IMG/VR virus record: IMGVR_UViG_3300040806_000113
Coordinates: 1 to 53,015 of that record
DNA: 53,015 nucleotides
Origin: a virus
Direction: 5' to 3' (one strand)
Part shown: positions 6,695-14,281 of the stretch, in pieces
Layout of the letters: the number at the start of each line of letters is the position of its first letter
Numbering within the stretch: the first letter of the stretch is position 1
Translations under genes and position numbers: made by a program
The notes under the pieces: model-generated
Database searches by the model: none
What the model was told of the DNA's origin: nothing
What the model saw: only the letters and a program-made list of their open reading frames with translations

Positions 6695-6930
6695 TTCCGT
6701 GACTCCGTAATACGATGGTTAGACTGACCGGGATTTTTTCCCTCGTGGTTCATCCACACAGCGAACGCTCCGGTCATTGCGCCAGTTACAACAGATACTA
6801 AACCAGCCTGTGCTGCACTGGGTTCTGGTAAGGACATAAACCACTCGACGACACGCCAACTCATCAGCGTCATTACGAGCATCATAAATCTTGGTAGGAG
6901 TTTCCATTCAAGTATCTTTTCTGCAGCCAT
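6691..6930 (-). CDS. Putative holin with two membrane segments (79 aa)
   Basis: Residues about 13-32 (RFMMLVMTLMSWRVVEWFM) and about 42-60 (GLVSVVTGAMTGAFAVWM) are membrane segments, followed by a charged tail. It has the length, topology and position (directly before the endolysin, one-base overlap with the upstream gene) of a class II holin. The family is not certain. Together with the 127-residue 3TM protein it gives this phage two holin candidates; one may be an antiholin. Confidence 0.7.
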   Translation of the reverse strand: MAAEKILEWKLLPRFMMLVMTLMSWRVVEWFMSLPEPSAAQAGLVSVVTGAMTGAFAVWMNHEGKNPGQSNHRITESRK

Positions 6931-7313
6931 TATTTTTTACCGAAGAATTTAGTTGCCGAACGAACTCCAAAAGAAGCCGCAACGATAACTCCAAGTGAGT
7001 ATTGATACCATTCAGGCATTTCGTTGAGTCGTGCGAATCCATTTGCTACCACGTCTTCCATACCGGGAACGAAAGCTAAAATTAGCGGGATACTAAATAA
7101 GATAGTGAGCCACTCGTCTTTCCACGAGGACTGACTACCTTTAGCCATCTCCAAATCCCAATCAATCTCTCCGGTAGCTTTCTTTTGCATGACAACAGCT
7201 TCAGCTTGTGCCATAGCTACCTTCGTTGCAGACTGGGCTTTCTTTTCTTCTACTTTGCCGCTCAACCAAGTGCTGGCTAAGTCGGCTACGGGTCCAATTA
7301 ATAAGTTTAGCAT
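6930..7313 (-). CDS. Putative holin, 3TM type (127 aa)
   Basis: An N-terminal hydrophobic helix (MLNLLIGPVADLASTWL), a charged helix rich in Ala, Gln and Lys, then 'SWKDEWLTILFSIPLILAFV' and 'YQYSLGVIVAASFGVRSATK' membrane segments. This resembles the three-TM holin family found in alphaproteobacterial phages and gene transfer agents ('dE.lt.....p.....p').  It precedes the second holin candidate and the endolysin in one operon, supporting a lysis role. Confidence 0.7.
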   Translation of the reverse strand: MLNLLIGPVADLASTWLSGKVEEKKAQSATKVAMAQAEAVVMQKKATGEIDWDLEMAKGSQSSWKDEWLTILFSIPLILAFVPGMEDVVANGFARLNEMPEWYQYSLGVIVAASFGVRSATKFFGKK

Positions 7314-7314
7314 G

Positions 7315-7593
7315 TTACCACTTTACCTTATCTGCCCAATATGCTGCGGATAACTTACCACGTTTTATGTTCGCAGCGTGACGGGCCTTGAAACTTGCAC
7401 GTTTCTTTTTCATCCGCTCTGACTCACCGGCTTTGGGTTTACCAGCAGTCTTGGCACCCTGTTCGCCAAATCTAATCATCTTGATAGTGTCGCCTTCTTT
7501 GGCAAGAACTACGTGACTTTTAGTAGGATGTTTTGGGGTTCGCTTTGGTTTGTTATATCCTGCGAACGTTTCTCCACGATATTCAATGGTCAT
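7315..7593 (-). CDS. Basic protein, first gene of the lysis operon (92 aa)
   Basis: Start chosen at ATG 7593-7591 (MTIEYRGETFAGYNKPKRTP), about 20 bases from the predicted transcription start of the 7621-7649 promoter and preceded by GGGGG. It contains 'SHVVLAKEGDTIKMIRFGEQ', 'KPKAGESERMKKKRASFKAR', and ends 'KLSAAYWADKVKW'. I recognise this pattern (VL..G.....IRFG.QG..T.G....ges......r..fkaRH..ni..gk.Sa.yWA..vkW) from small conserved proteins of many marine phages, where function is unknown. Confidence 0.75.
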   Translation of the reverse strand: MTIEYRGETFAGYNKPKRTPKHPTKSHVVLAKEGDTIKMIRFGEQGAKTAGKPKAGESERMKKKRASFKARHAANIKRGKLSAAYWADKVKW

Positions 7594-7620
7594 AGGGTTT
7601 ACCCCCGGCAAAGGTTATTG

Positions 7621-7649
7621 CTTATATCATAAAACAAAAAAGATGTCAA
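7621..7649 (-). promoter_or_regulatory. Sigma70 promoter for the lysis genes
   Basis: Minus strand TTGACA (7649-7644), 17-base spacer, TATAAG (7626-7621), five of six -10 matches. It follows a hairpin directly, so it restarts transcription after partial termination behind the capsid genes. The spacer carries a T-rich run that doubles as the hairpin's downstream U tract. Confidence 0.8.
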
Positions 7650-7671
7650 GGGGGCAAGTTGCCCTGCCCCC
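7650..7671 (-). terminator. Hairpin after the capsid gene block
   Basis: GGGGGCA (7650-7656) can pair with TGCCCCC (7665-7671) around an eight-base loop. In the minus-strand transcript it lies 10 bases after the stop of the 148-residue gene and is followed by TTGACATCTTTTTTG. The U run begins about nine bases late, so termination may be partial. It would separate capsid from lysis expression. Confidence 0.55.
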
Positions 7672-7681
7672 CGACGGTAGA

Positions 7682-8128
7682 TTATGTGTTGTCGTTGTAT
7701 GTGACAAGCATGTTATCTTCGACGTTGTTACAGTCGCAAATAACAGCCCATACATTGACTTTTGAGTTACAAACAGCAGTTGCACTCAAGAGGTCGATGG
7801 TGTCTGCTGCAGCGTACAGATGTGGAACGTTAGTTGCCAAAGCAGCTTTTTGTCCCGCAGCAGTTTGTACAACAGCAGCAACGTAACGGTCTGGGTCAGC
7901 ACCGTCGCCAAGCGACAATGTACCTGTACCAGTACCTACGGTTAGGATTTCGTATCCTGCTGACAGTACAATTGAACCTGCAGGAACTGAAAGCACCTCG
8001 ATGGTGTCTGTTGCAGCAAGGGTGCTGAAGTCAGAATCTGTCAAGTCAACAACTTGACTCAGGACTTTGACATTTGGACCCTTTGCACTGTAGCCAGTAG
8101 TACCAGCGTTTGCAATTTGAAAAGGCAT
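7682..8128 (-). CDS. Virion protein next to capsid, possible head decoration (148 aa)
   Basis: Starts MPFQIANAGTTGYSAKGPNV and has 'DLTDSDFSTLAATDTIEVLS', 'GSIVLSAGYEILTVGTGTGT', 'GDGADPDRYVAAV', then a Cys-containing C-terminus (WAVICDCNNVED). The beta-rich sequence 'vp.Gs.vl.aG.e..t.g....t..lGdgadpd.yv.a' is common in small virion proteins of marine podoviruses. It is the gene directly after the major capsid protein and before the terminator, which suits an abundant decoration protein. That role is inferred from position. Confidence 0.6.
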   Translation of the reverse strand: MPFQIANAGTTGYSAKGPNVKVLSQVVDLTDSDFSTLAATDTIEVLSVPAGSIVLSAGYEILTVGTGTGTLSLGDGADPDRYVAAVVQTAAGQKAALATNVPHLYAAADTIDLLSATAVCNSKVNVWAVICDCNNVEDNMLVTYNDNT

Positions 8129-8141
8129 ATCTCAGTCCCCC

Positions 8142-9122
8142 TTACGCTACTGTATCTACAACACCGCGAACGAGTGCTTCTGGGCGAAGGACTTTACGTC
8201 CAAACACATGAAGACCACGAACGATGTCGGAGAAGGTTTCAGTTGACCGAACTACTTCGGTTTTTGCAATGTGAGATGCAGTTGCAACGGCTGACATGTG
8301 ACCAGCCAAAACAACAGACTCACCATCTGCTGCAGCAACACCAGAGATGCTGATTGCATCTGTGCCGCCTGCTACCAGAGCAGTTGACTTGTAGCAGTTA
8401 AAGCCAGCAATCTGACCCTGCATTACAAGACCGTTCCGCAATGGTGAAGTGCCGTCGCCAGTTACCTGAACTTCTGCAAACTTTGCACCGGCTGAGAACA
8501 GCTTGGCGTAGAAAGCAGGAGAAGCAACGAACCAACGGTTCTCTTCTGGAACAGACTGCTCGTCAAGTTCTTTTGCCATTTCGAGCATCAGGTTGACAGC
8601 GTTGTCTGGAGCAGTGTGAACTGCAATTGGTGTACCAGCAGTACCCAGAGCAGTGTTGGTGTTCAACAGACCACCAGCAAGTGATGCGTCGTCAGCACCG
8701 GCAAGGCCAGCACCGTTAGCAATTGCTTGCAGAACGTTGAAGTCGTACTTGCGCTTCAAAGAGTATGCACCTGAAGAAGTAGCCAGTGCCTCAAAGTTAA
8801 CATGAGACTGACGCTCTTCGATGTCATCTATTTTGAACGCAAATGCGTTTGCTTGGTCAACAACCATAGTTGTCTGGTCGTCAGCCAAGTCTTGTGGGTT
8901 AACCACAGAGCCACGTGAGTAGGCACTTACTGTGATTGTAGGTTCTTTAATGATACGTACTGTATCGCCAAAGTTCTCAATTTCGCCAGCGTAATCAGTA
9001 TTCGTGATGTCTTCAGCAACCGAAGCGCGACGAAAAAACTTGAGGACTTTCTGGCTAAAGATTTCCGGTGTAAAGTTACCGGAAGGCAGGTTATTGTAAC
9101 CTGCAGCGCGATTAAAAGCCAT
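8142..9122 (-). CDS. Major capsid protein
   Basis: A 326-residue protein that should form the icosahedral head. 'FTPEIFSQKVLKFFRRASVA' opens it, followed by 'DTVRIIKEPTITVSAYSRGS', a loop, and 'DQTTMVVDQANAFAFKIDDI', the N-arm, E-loop and beta arrangement of podoviral HK97-fold capsid proteins. 'LMLEMAKELDEQSVPEENRW' and 'FFVASPAF'-like segments follow in the core. It is placed directly downstream of the scaffold gene, the classical order. Codon use is the most regular in the window, as expected of a highly expressed gene. Confidence 0.85.
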   Translation of the reverse strand: MAFNRAAGYNNLPSGNFTPEIFSQKVLKFFRRASVAEDITNTDYAGEIENFGDTVRIIKEPTITVSAYSRGSVVNPQDLADDQTTMVVDQANAFAFKIDDIEERQSHVNFEALATSSGAYSLKRKYDFNVLQAIANGAGLAGADDASLAGGLLNTNTALGTAGTPIAVHTAPDNAVNLMLEMAKELDEQSVPEENRWFVASPAFYAKLFSAGAKFAEVQVTGDGTSPLRNGLVMQGQIAGFNCYKSTALVAGGTDAISISGVAAADGESVVLAGHMSAVATASHIAKTEVVRSTETFSDIVRGLHVFGRKVLRPEALVRGVVDTVA

Positions 9123-9151
9123 CTGCTTTTCCTTCCATTTTGAGGTTTATT

Positions 9152-10063
9152 CTAAGAGTTGAAGTCGATTCGCCCTTCAGACCGTGCCGCGTCCAATTCG
9201 CTTTCCAGCTTTTCGAACTCGTGCGCTTTCATCTTGGCGATTTGTGAAGCTTTCCAAATCCGTTTACCGTCTGTAGTTTCAGCCTTGATTTCCCGTGCTG
9301 GGGTTTTTGTTACGGCTTCTGCTGCAGATGCAGACTTGGTTTTCTTCTTGGTAGTCGTTAAGCCTGTGTCGGCTTTGTAGAGGTCTATGACCCGTGCCGC
9401 CCATTTCACATCGGTACTGTTCTTGTAGATACCTTCTGCAATAGAGCTTGGCTGCTCTTCTAGCCATGAAAGGAACTGCTGGTCCGTTTTGATTTCATTA
9501 AAGTCGGGGTGCAATCTGAGAAGCTGCTCGTAGGCGTTTTTCTTCTCTAGGGCTTGTTCCCGTTCTTTAATCGAACCTAGTTCTTCACGTAGTTTTGCAA
9601 CCTGTGTTTCGGTCTGCATGCTTGAAACTGTTTGAACAACTTCGAAGACATCTGGATAGCGTTCCTTGAACTCTTCCAGTTCCTCTTGTGTTCGCGGTGG
9701 AGTTACGCCTCGTGGCATTTCCGCCGCATGGTTCGTCATTGTCTGGCGAAGGTTTTCGATTTCACTTTTGAACTCGTTTACCTTGTCGTCATAATGACGT
9801 TTCAAGTCGTCATACCGCTTTTTGTAGTCGTGGTCGTCCGAAGCTTCCTTCTTTTGTTCCACGAAACTATCGCCCGCTTGCTTTTGCTGAGTAGCCGCTT
9901 CTTTTTCTGCAGGGTCAGCATCTTCTTGGGCTTCTACACCCGCCTCATCTTCTTCGTCTTGGTAAACTTCATCGCGGTACTTTCCACGATATAAGTTTTC
10001 GTTGTTGACGGTTCCAAAAGAGTCGTTTGCTTTGTTGGCACGGTGGCCTCTTGCTTTTGCCAT
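9152..10063 (-). CDS. Scaffolding protein
   Basis: A 303-residue, highly charged protein starting MAKARGHRANKANDSFGTVN, with an acidic N-terminal part (DEEDEAGVEAQEDADPAEKE), long coiled coil (about 75-190: DYKKRYDDLKRHYDDKVNEF and onward) and a basic C-terminus. The segment 'LLRLHPDFNEIKTDQQFLSW' followed by 'QPSSIAEGIYKNSTDVKWAA' is typical of podoviral scaffolds. It lies immediately before the capsid gene, where it would guide procapsid assembly and then leave the head. Confidence 0.82.
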   Translation of the reverse strand: MAKARGHRANKANDSFGTVNNENLYRGKYRDEVYQDEEDEAGVEAQEDADPAEKEAATQQKQAGDSFVEQKKEASDDHDYKKRYDDLKRHYDDKVNEFKSEIENLRQTMTNHAAEMPRGVTPPRTQEELEEFKERYPDVFEVVQTVSSMQTETQVAKLREELGSIKEREQALEKKNAYEQLLRLHPDFNEIKTDQQFLSWLEEQPSSIAEGIYKNSTDVKWAARVIDLYKADTGLTTTKKKTKSASAAEAVTKTPAREIKAETTDGKRIWKASQIAKMKAHEFEKLESELDAARSEGRIDFNS

Positions 10064-10153
10064 TTTATTTACCTCACTTGCGGGGCCACATGGCTGTGGG
10101 TAGCCGCTCCGGTTGTGCTGGGGCCACGGGTTCGTGGGTAGCCAGCGGATTCT

Positions 10154-11911
10154 TTAGGCTAGGAAACCACCTCGCGCTGCTTGGACAGGCTGCTGTCCGT
10201 TCTGTGCAATGCGCTGTTCGGTTTTCCGAATGCCTCGTTTATTAATCTTTTCTAGGCGGTCTTCGCCTATAATCTTTACTAGGTGTGGGGCGATAGTCAC
10301 TTCACCACTCGACACCGCAATGTCAATCAGGTTTGAATGCCGCTCAAAGTCTTCCGTTGAAAGACCCCTGCGAACCGCTTCCTTTTGGGCATCCATAATC
10401 ATTTTACGGATGTCTTTCTCGCCTGCATACTCTACAGCGGCGGCATTTATGATATAAGTACCCTCTTTAGCCTTCATAGGGCGGTCGTCAGCGACTTTAG
10501 CCCCGTCCGTGACCTGTGATGGCGGAGCGTCTATAAAACCGCTCTGTGAGGCTTGTACCCCTGCTGGCGGGGTTCCGAAGGCGTAGGCGTTTCTGTTTTG
10601 CGGTCTGCCGTGGGTAATCATGCCTCCGCGAGCATCACCGCCCCCGTAGCCATCACCTACAGAACCATCTGCATTGCCTGCACCATCGCTGGTTCCGCCG
10701 CCGGGACCATCATTACTATTGTCGTTACTGTTGTCATTATTGTTATCACCCCAATCTGGTGCAGAAGGTGTAGCAGGTCCGGGACCAATTCCCGGTGGGG
10801 TTGATGGGCGACTTGGTTCTGATGGCGTATCAGGGGTAGAAGGTGTACTGGTGTCGTCATCATCATACGTGTTATAATAGTCGTAATTCATACCGGGCTT
10901 TGTCGAAGCAATGCCAGAGAAATCACCCCCCGGAGGAGTGGTGTCGCCATCACCGGCACTAACATCATAACCCTCATAGCTTTGCTGTTGCTCTTTAATG
11001 GCTTCTTCCAGAGTCATAGCCCCTGTGCGGGCTTTTTGTAAAGCTGCGTCTATTTGTGCGCGAGTGAGGCCAGAAGCGTTAGCTAGAGCGTTTGCATGTT
11101 TGGTACTGCCGTAGTACGATGTTTGTCCCGTGGCTGGGTTGTAAAAGTTTCCGCTAGATGTATAGAAGCCGCTTGGAAGTCCTGCGGTAACGCCATCTCC
11201 TTGGGTATCATAACCAATAGCCATCCAGCCAGCCTGTTTAAAAGTCTGGCCTGTTTCTTTACTCATGCTGTAGCTCCTAGGGACAAAACCCTTAGACAGA
11301 GCCTCTAGCCGAATAGCATCTTCTTGTGAAAGACCTCGCATATTTCCTGTATAGGTCAAGGAACCCGGCGCACGGGTAATTCCACCGGTTCCAAAATCTA
11401 TAGCAAAACCAGTTAGGGATGACCCAGACCCGATTGCTGCAGCGATTTTATTCATGTCGTCGTATTGAATTTCGTGAACCTTATCGGCTACAAAACCCAA
11501 AGGACCGGAAGGCCGCATACTTGCGTGACCAAAAGCATTGGTTACTGTGTCACCCGTTATAAAGGAACCCATTATTTTTCCGGGTATCCCGCCCAAAGCA
11601 CCTATTGCTGTTGCAAAAACAGACTTACCAGAAAAATTAAAATCTACGCGGTCTTTGGGCTTTTGATAGGAATAGCCAGATGTATAAGAAGATGGAACAC
11701 CGAACGTCATGCTGTACATGGGGTCGCCAGCTAGGTTCTTGTCGAAGACATCTGGGCGTGTGTCATCCCTACCATTATCAGAAGCTGTGCCTGTGTCCAC
11801 AGGGTCCACGTCAACCCCTGTCCACGTTCCCAAATCGTATAGGCCATAATACTGGCTACCATAATCAATATTACCAGACAGATACTGTTCTTTAGTTAGT
11901 GCTTCAGCCAT
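10154..11911 (-). CDS. Large virion protein with Asn/Asp/Gly-rich linker (585 aa)
   Basis: Between portal and scaffold. The N-terminal third is mixed; residues about 330-450 form a low-complexity linker of Asp, Thr, Pro, Ser and Asn runs (DDDDTSTPSTPDTPSEPSRP, then Asn-Asp repeats). The C-terminus has a compact domain: 'KEGTYIINAAAVEYAGEKDI', 'SNLIDIAVSSGEVTIAPHLV', 'KIIGEDRLEKINKRGIRKTE'. I recognise that C-terminal domain from several marine phage structural proteins, where it occurs after variable linkers, but it has no function that I can name. A head-associated or internal role is inferred from position. Confidence 0.65.
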   Translation of the reverse strand: MAEALTKEQYLSGNIDYGSQYYGLYDLGTWTGVDVDPVDTGTASDNGRDDTRPDVFDKNLAGDPMYSMTFGVPSSYTSGYSYQKPKDRVDFNFSGKSVFATAIGALGGIPGKIMGSFITGDTVTNAFGHASMRPSGPLGFVADKVHEIQYDDMNKIAAAIGSGSSLTGFAIDFGTGGITRAPGSLTYTGNMRGLSQEDAIRLEALSKGFVPRSYSMSKETGQTFKQAGWMAIGYDTQGDGVTAGLPSGFYTSSGNFYNPATGQTSYYGSTKHANALANASGLTRAQIDAALQKARTGAMTLEEAIKEQQQSYEGYDVSAGDGDTTPPGGDFSGIASTKPGMNYDYYNTYDDDDTSTPSTPDTPSEPSRPSTPPGIGPGPATPSAPDWGDNNNDNSNDNSNDGPGGGTSDGAGNADGSVGDGYGGGDARGGMITHGRPQNRNAYAFGTPPAGVQASQSGFIDAPPSQVTDGAKVADDRPMKAKEGTYIINAAAVEYAGEKDIRKMIMDAQKEAVRRGLSTEDFERHSNLIDIAVSSGEVTIAPHLVKIIGEDRLEKINKRGIRKTEQRIAQNGQQPVQAARGGFLA

Positions 11912-11931
11912 TTTTTACAATTGCCTCGTGG

Positions 11932-14058
11932 TTAACCTTCAGTTGAAGGAGGGTTTCCAGTAAAGCCGCTTTCCCCTGCAGTTGGCGCAGTTCCGACTCC
12001 GATTGTGCCGTTACCAGACCCCTGTAAGTCTGTTCCTTCAGGACTTGGAGATACGCCTCCAGCCCCTGCCATATCTGCGGCTGGGCCAGCAGCGGCCCCA
12101 CCAGCTTCGCCTGTTCCTTGCTGTACATTTGCCATCATTCCTTTTAACATCTGTGCGTAGAGTTGTGCTTGGTTGGCATCGTTGACTAGGCTGTCTGGGT
12201 CGATATCTTGGGAGATAGCTAGTTCCCGCATCAGGTTAGGTATCTTGATGAACGGTGCCAGCATCGGGTTCGCAACGGTTTGCAACAGGGATGTCAAGCG
12301 TTGTGTGCGAACCTCTTTTTGCATCACGGCTGCAACACCGCGAGGCTTGATTTCCAAGTCGCCTTGGATATCTTCGGCATCTTCATTGAACTGCATGTTC
12401 CATTGGAAATAGGCTTCGCCTAAGGGCTTCAAGAGCATGTCGTCGATGTTCTTGATGACAGTCTTCATGGAGAGACCAGCAGAACCCATCAACATAGAGA
12501 GACCAGCGGCGGTTCGTCCGGTTCCAGATACGCCTGTTTGACCGTGCATGATTGATGGGATGCCCGTCTCTTCATCAGCAAGCTGACGACTAATCTGGTA
12601 CATCTGCAGGTTTTCCCCCGCCGTGTTCGGAAACTTCAAGCCGTTAATGGCTGTTCCGGTAACACCAGACTGGCGACGGAAGATTTTGCCGGGGAAAATA
12701 TCCATGTTCTGTCCCGGTACGAGACTAGCTTCATCCACGTCAAAAACAAGGTTGCCAGCAAGAGCCAAGTTGTCGATAGCCATGCGAACATGACCGTTCA
12801 TCAACTTCTGAGCATCTTCCATATTTTCCGCTACACCAACGCCCCAAAGCTGATAAGGATTAACTTCGTAAGGGAACACTTGGAACGGAATACGGGCTGG
12901 TGTGAACGGGTTTAGGACACAGCGAATAACCATGTTTCCGCAAACCCAGACATTAACCTGTAGTTCGTCGAACTCTGACATCTCGTCAGCTTCAGGAAGA
13001 CCTGCTTCGTAGGCCATCTTGGAATCCAAGACACCCCAATACTCTAGAACCTCGTAACGGTTACCCTGATAATAGGGTTCTGTTTCATCTTCGCGAATAG
13101 TGTCTTCGTAATACTTGTCCTCGTAATTAGGACCTTTGGCAAGACACTCTTCAACAGCCTCTGAAATAAAGTGAGGACGCTTTATAAGCGCACGAAGCTG
13201 TTGGCGATTCATGCGGTGACGTTGAATAACATATTCGCAGTCTTCGATGCTAGTAGCAGATGGGTCAGGGTGGAAATCCCACACAGACACCATTTCAATC
13301 CGTGGAACGGTCTTTTCTTCTGGGTTGTAAAAGCGTTCGCCGTTTTCGTCGCGTTCCCATTTGTGAACACGCTTGAAGAAATTAAAGGGACCTTTTACGA
13401 TACCCGTACCCAAAAGGGCCGATTCAAACACAGCGTTACGCATAACGTTGACTGCGTTCGTGTCGGTTAGCTGGTCGTGAATAACTTTTTCCATTCGAAG
13501 GGCTGCTTCTTGGGCAGGGCTAATCTGAGGTTCGCCCATCCGTGCCGGACCCGCTGCCAAGGGAATACCCTCGTACTTCTTCTGAAGGCCACCAAGAAAG
13601 TCGCCGCCCGGTTTTGCTTGCAATGCACCCGGAGCCAGTTCGCGACCATCACCTTTAAACCCATAGGGGTCTTGAGGTTGCATCTGGTCCAAAGGGGTTT
13701 CCATGTGAGCAAACTCCGCGATACCTTCTGGTACGGGAGTGGCTTCCACAACAAGAGGAAACTTCTTGTTTGCGAACAGGATGTCGATGATTTGACCAAA
13801 CGCTGCAAGAACCTTTGTCTTGGTAATACGAACAAAGACCTTCGACCGTTCTGAATCACGGTATTGGGTCGTTGAATCGTAGATACCCCTGAAGTTCTTG
13901 TAGGCTTGGAGCCAACGCTGTTCGTGGGCGTATCGCCCGTTCTCAGCATCTTCGAACCGTGACTTTACATACGCAGCCAGCCCCGGCATTTGCTCTTCTG
14001 GGGCGTGAACCGAAACAGTAGTGTCGTCGGCTGGTTGGAGAAAGTTATCTTCTGACAT
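11932..14058 (-). CDS. Portal protein (head-tail connector)
   Basis: A 708-residue protein that would form the dodecameric DNA-passing ring at one head vertex. The N-terminal 'ENGRYAHEQRWLQAYKNFRG' and 'VFVRITKTKVLAAFGQIIDI' segments, the central 'MVSVWDFHPDPSATSIEDCE', and 'PFQVFPYEVNPYQLWGVGVA' with 'GMGRT'-like 'SGTGRTAAGLSMLMGSAGLS' identify the large podoviral portal family. A Gly/Ala-rich C-terminus is dispensable-looking. It lies downstream of TerL (separated only by the recombinase-like gene) and upstream of scaffold and capsid, matching the usual order. Confidence 0.88.
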   Translation of the reverse strand: MSEDNFLQPADDTTVSVHAPEEQMPGLAAYVKSRFEDAENGRYAHEQRWLQAYKNFRGIYDSTTQYRDSERSKVFVRITKTKVLAAFGQIIDILFANKKFPLVVEATPVPEGIAEFAHMETPLDQMQPQDPYGFKGDGRELAPGALQAKPGGDFLGGLQKKYEGIPLAAGPARMGEPQISPAQEAALRMEKVIHDQLTDTNAVNVMRNAVFESALLGTGIVKGPFNFFKRVHKWERDENGERFYNPEEKTVPRIEMVSVWDFHPDPSATSIEDCEYVIQRHRMNRQQLRALIKRPHFISEAVEECLAKGPNYEDKYYEDTIREDETEPYYQGNRYEVLEYWGVLDSKMAYEAGLPEADEMSEFDELQVNVWVCGNMVIRCVLNPFTPARIPFQVFPYEVNPYQLWGVGVAENMEDAQKLMNGHVRMAIDNLALAGNLVFDVDEASLVPGQNMDIFPGKIFRRQSGVTGTAINGLKFPNTAGENLQMYQISRQLADEETGIPSIMHGQTGVSGTGRTAAGLSMLMGSAGLSMKTVIKNIDDMLLKPLGEAYFQWNMQFNEDAEDIQGDLEIKPRGVAAVMQKEVRTQRLTSLLQTVANPMLAPFIKIPNLMRELAISQDIDPDSLVNDANQAQLYAQMLKGMMANVQQGTGEAGGAAAGPAADMAGAGGVSPSPEGTDLQGSGNGTIGVGTAPTAGESGFTGNPPSTEG

Positions 14059-14064
14059 CTGATT

Positions 14065-14271
14065 TTAGTAGTCGCGTTCTTCAGCCATTTTCATAACTGA
14101 GGGGTCCACTGCCGTTTTAGTCATTTTCTTCGGCATGTCCTCAGTCAGAACGCCTTGCTTTGCCATTGTGTTGAACTCAAGACCTTCACGATACAGCTTG
14201 GCTGCACCACCTTGGTCGTCAATTGACGTTTTGTCGGAGTTCATAATGTAAGCGGCACCCATCTTATCCAT
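14065..14271 (-). CDS. 68-residue protein upstream of portal
   Basis: MDKMGAAYIMNSDKTSIDDQ, then 'GGAAKLYREGLEFNTMAKQG', ending in a charged tail. It sits with tight spacing between the recombinase-like gene and the portal. Small soluble helical protein; I recognise no family. An assembly or chaperone role would be a guess from location. Confidence 0.6.
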   Translation of the reverse strand: MDKMGAAYIMNSDKTSIDDQGGAAKLYREGLEFNTMAKQGVLTEDMPKKMTKTAVDPSVMKMAEERDY

Positions 14272-14281
14272 GGTACTCTCC

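Noticed and set aside
10657-10866. Second-frame peptide in the linker of the 585-residue protein
   Set aside because: Arises from the repetitive Asp/Asn/Ser/Pro linker DNA; no ribosome site.
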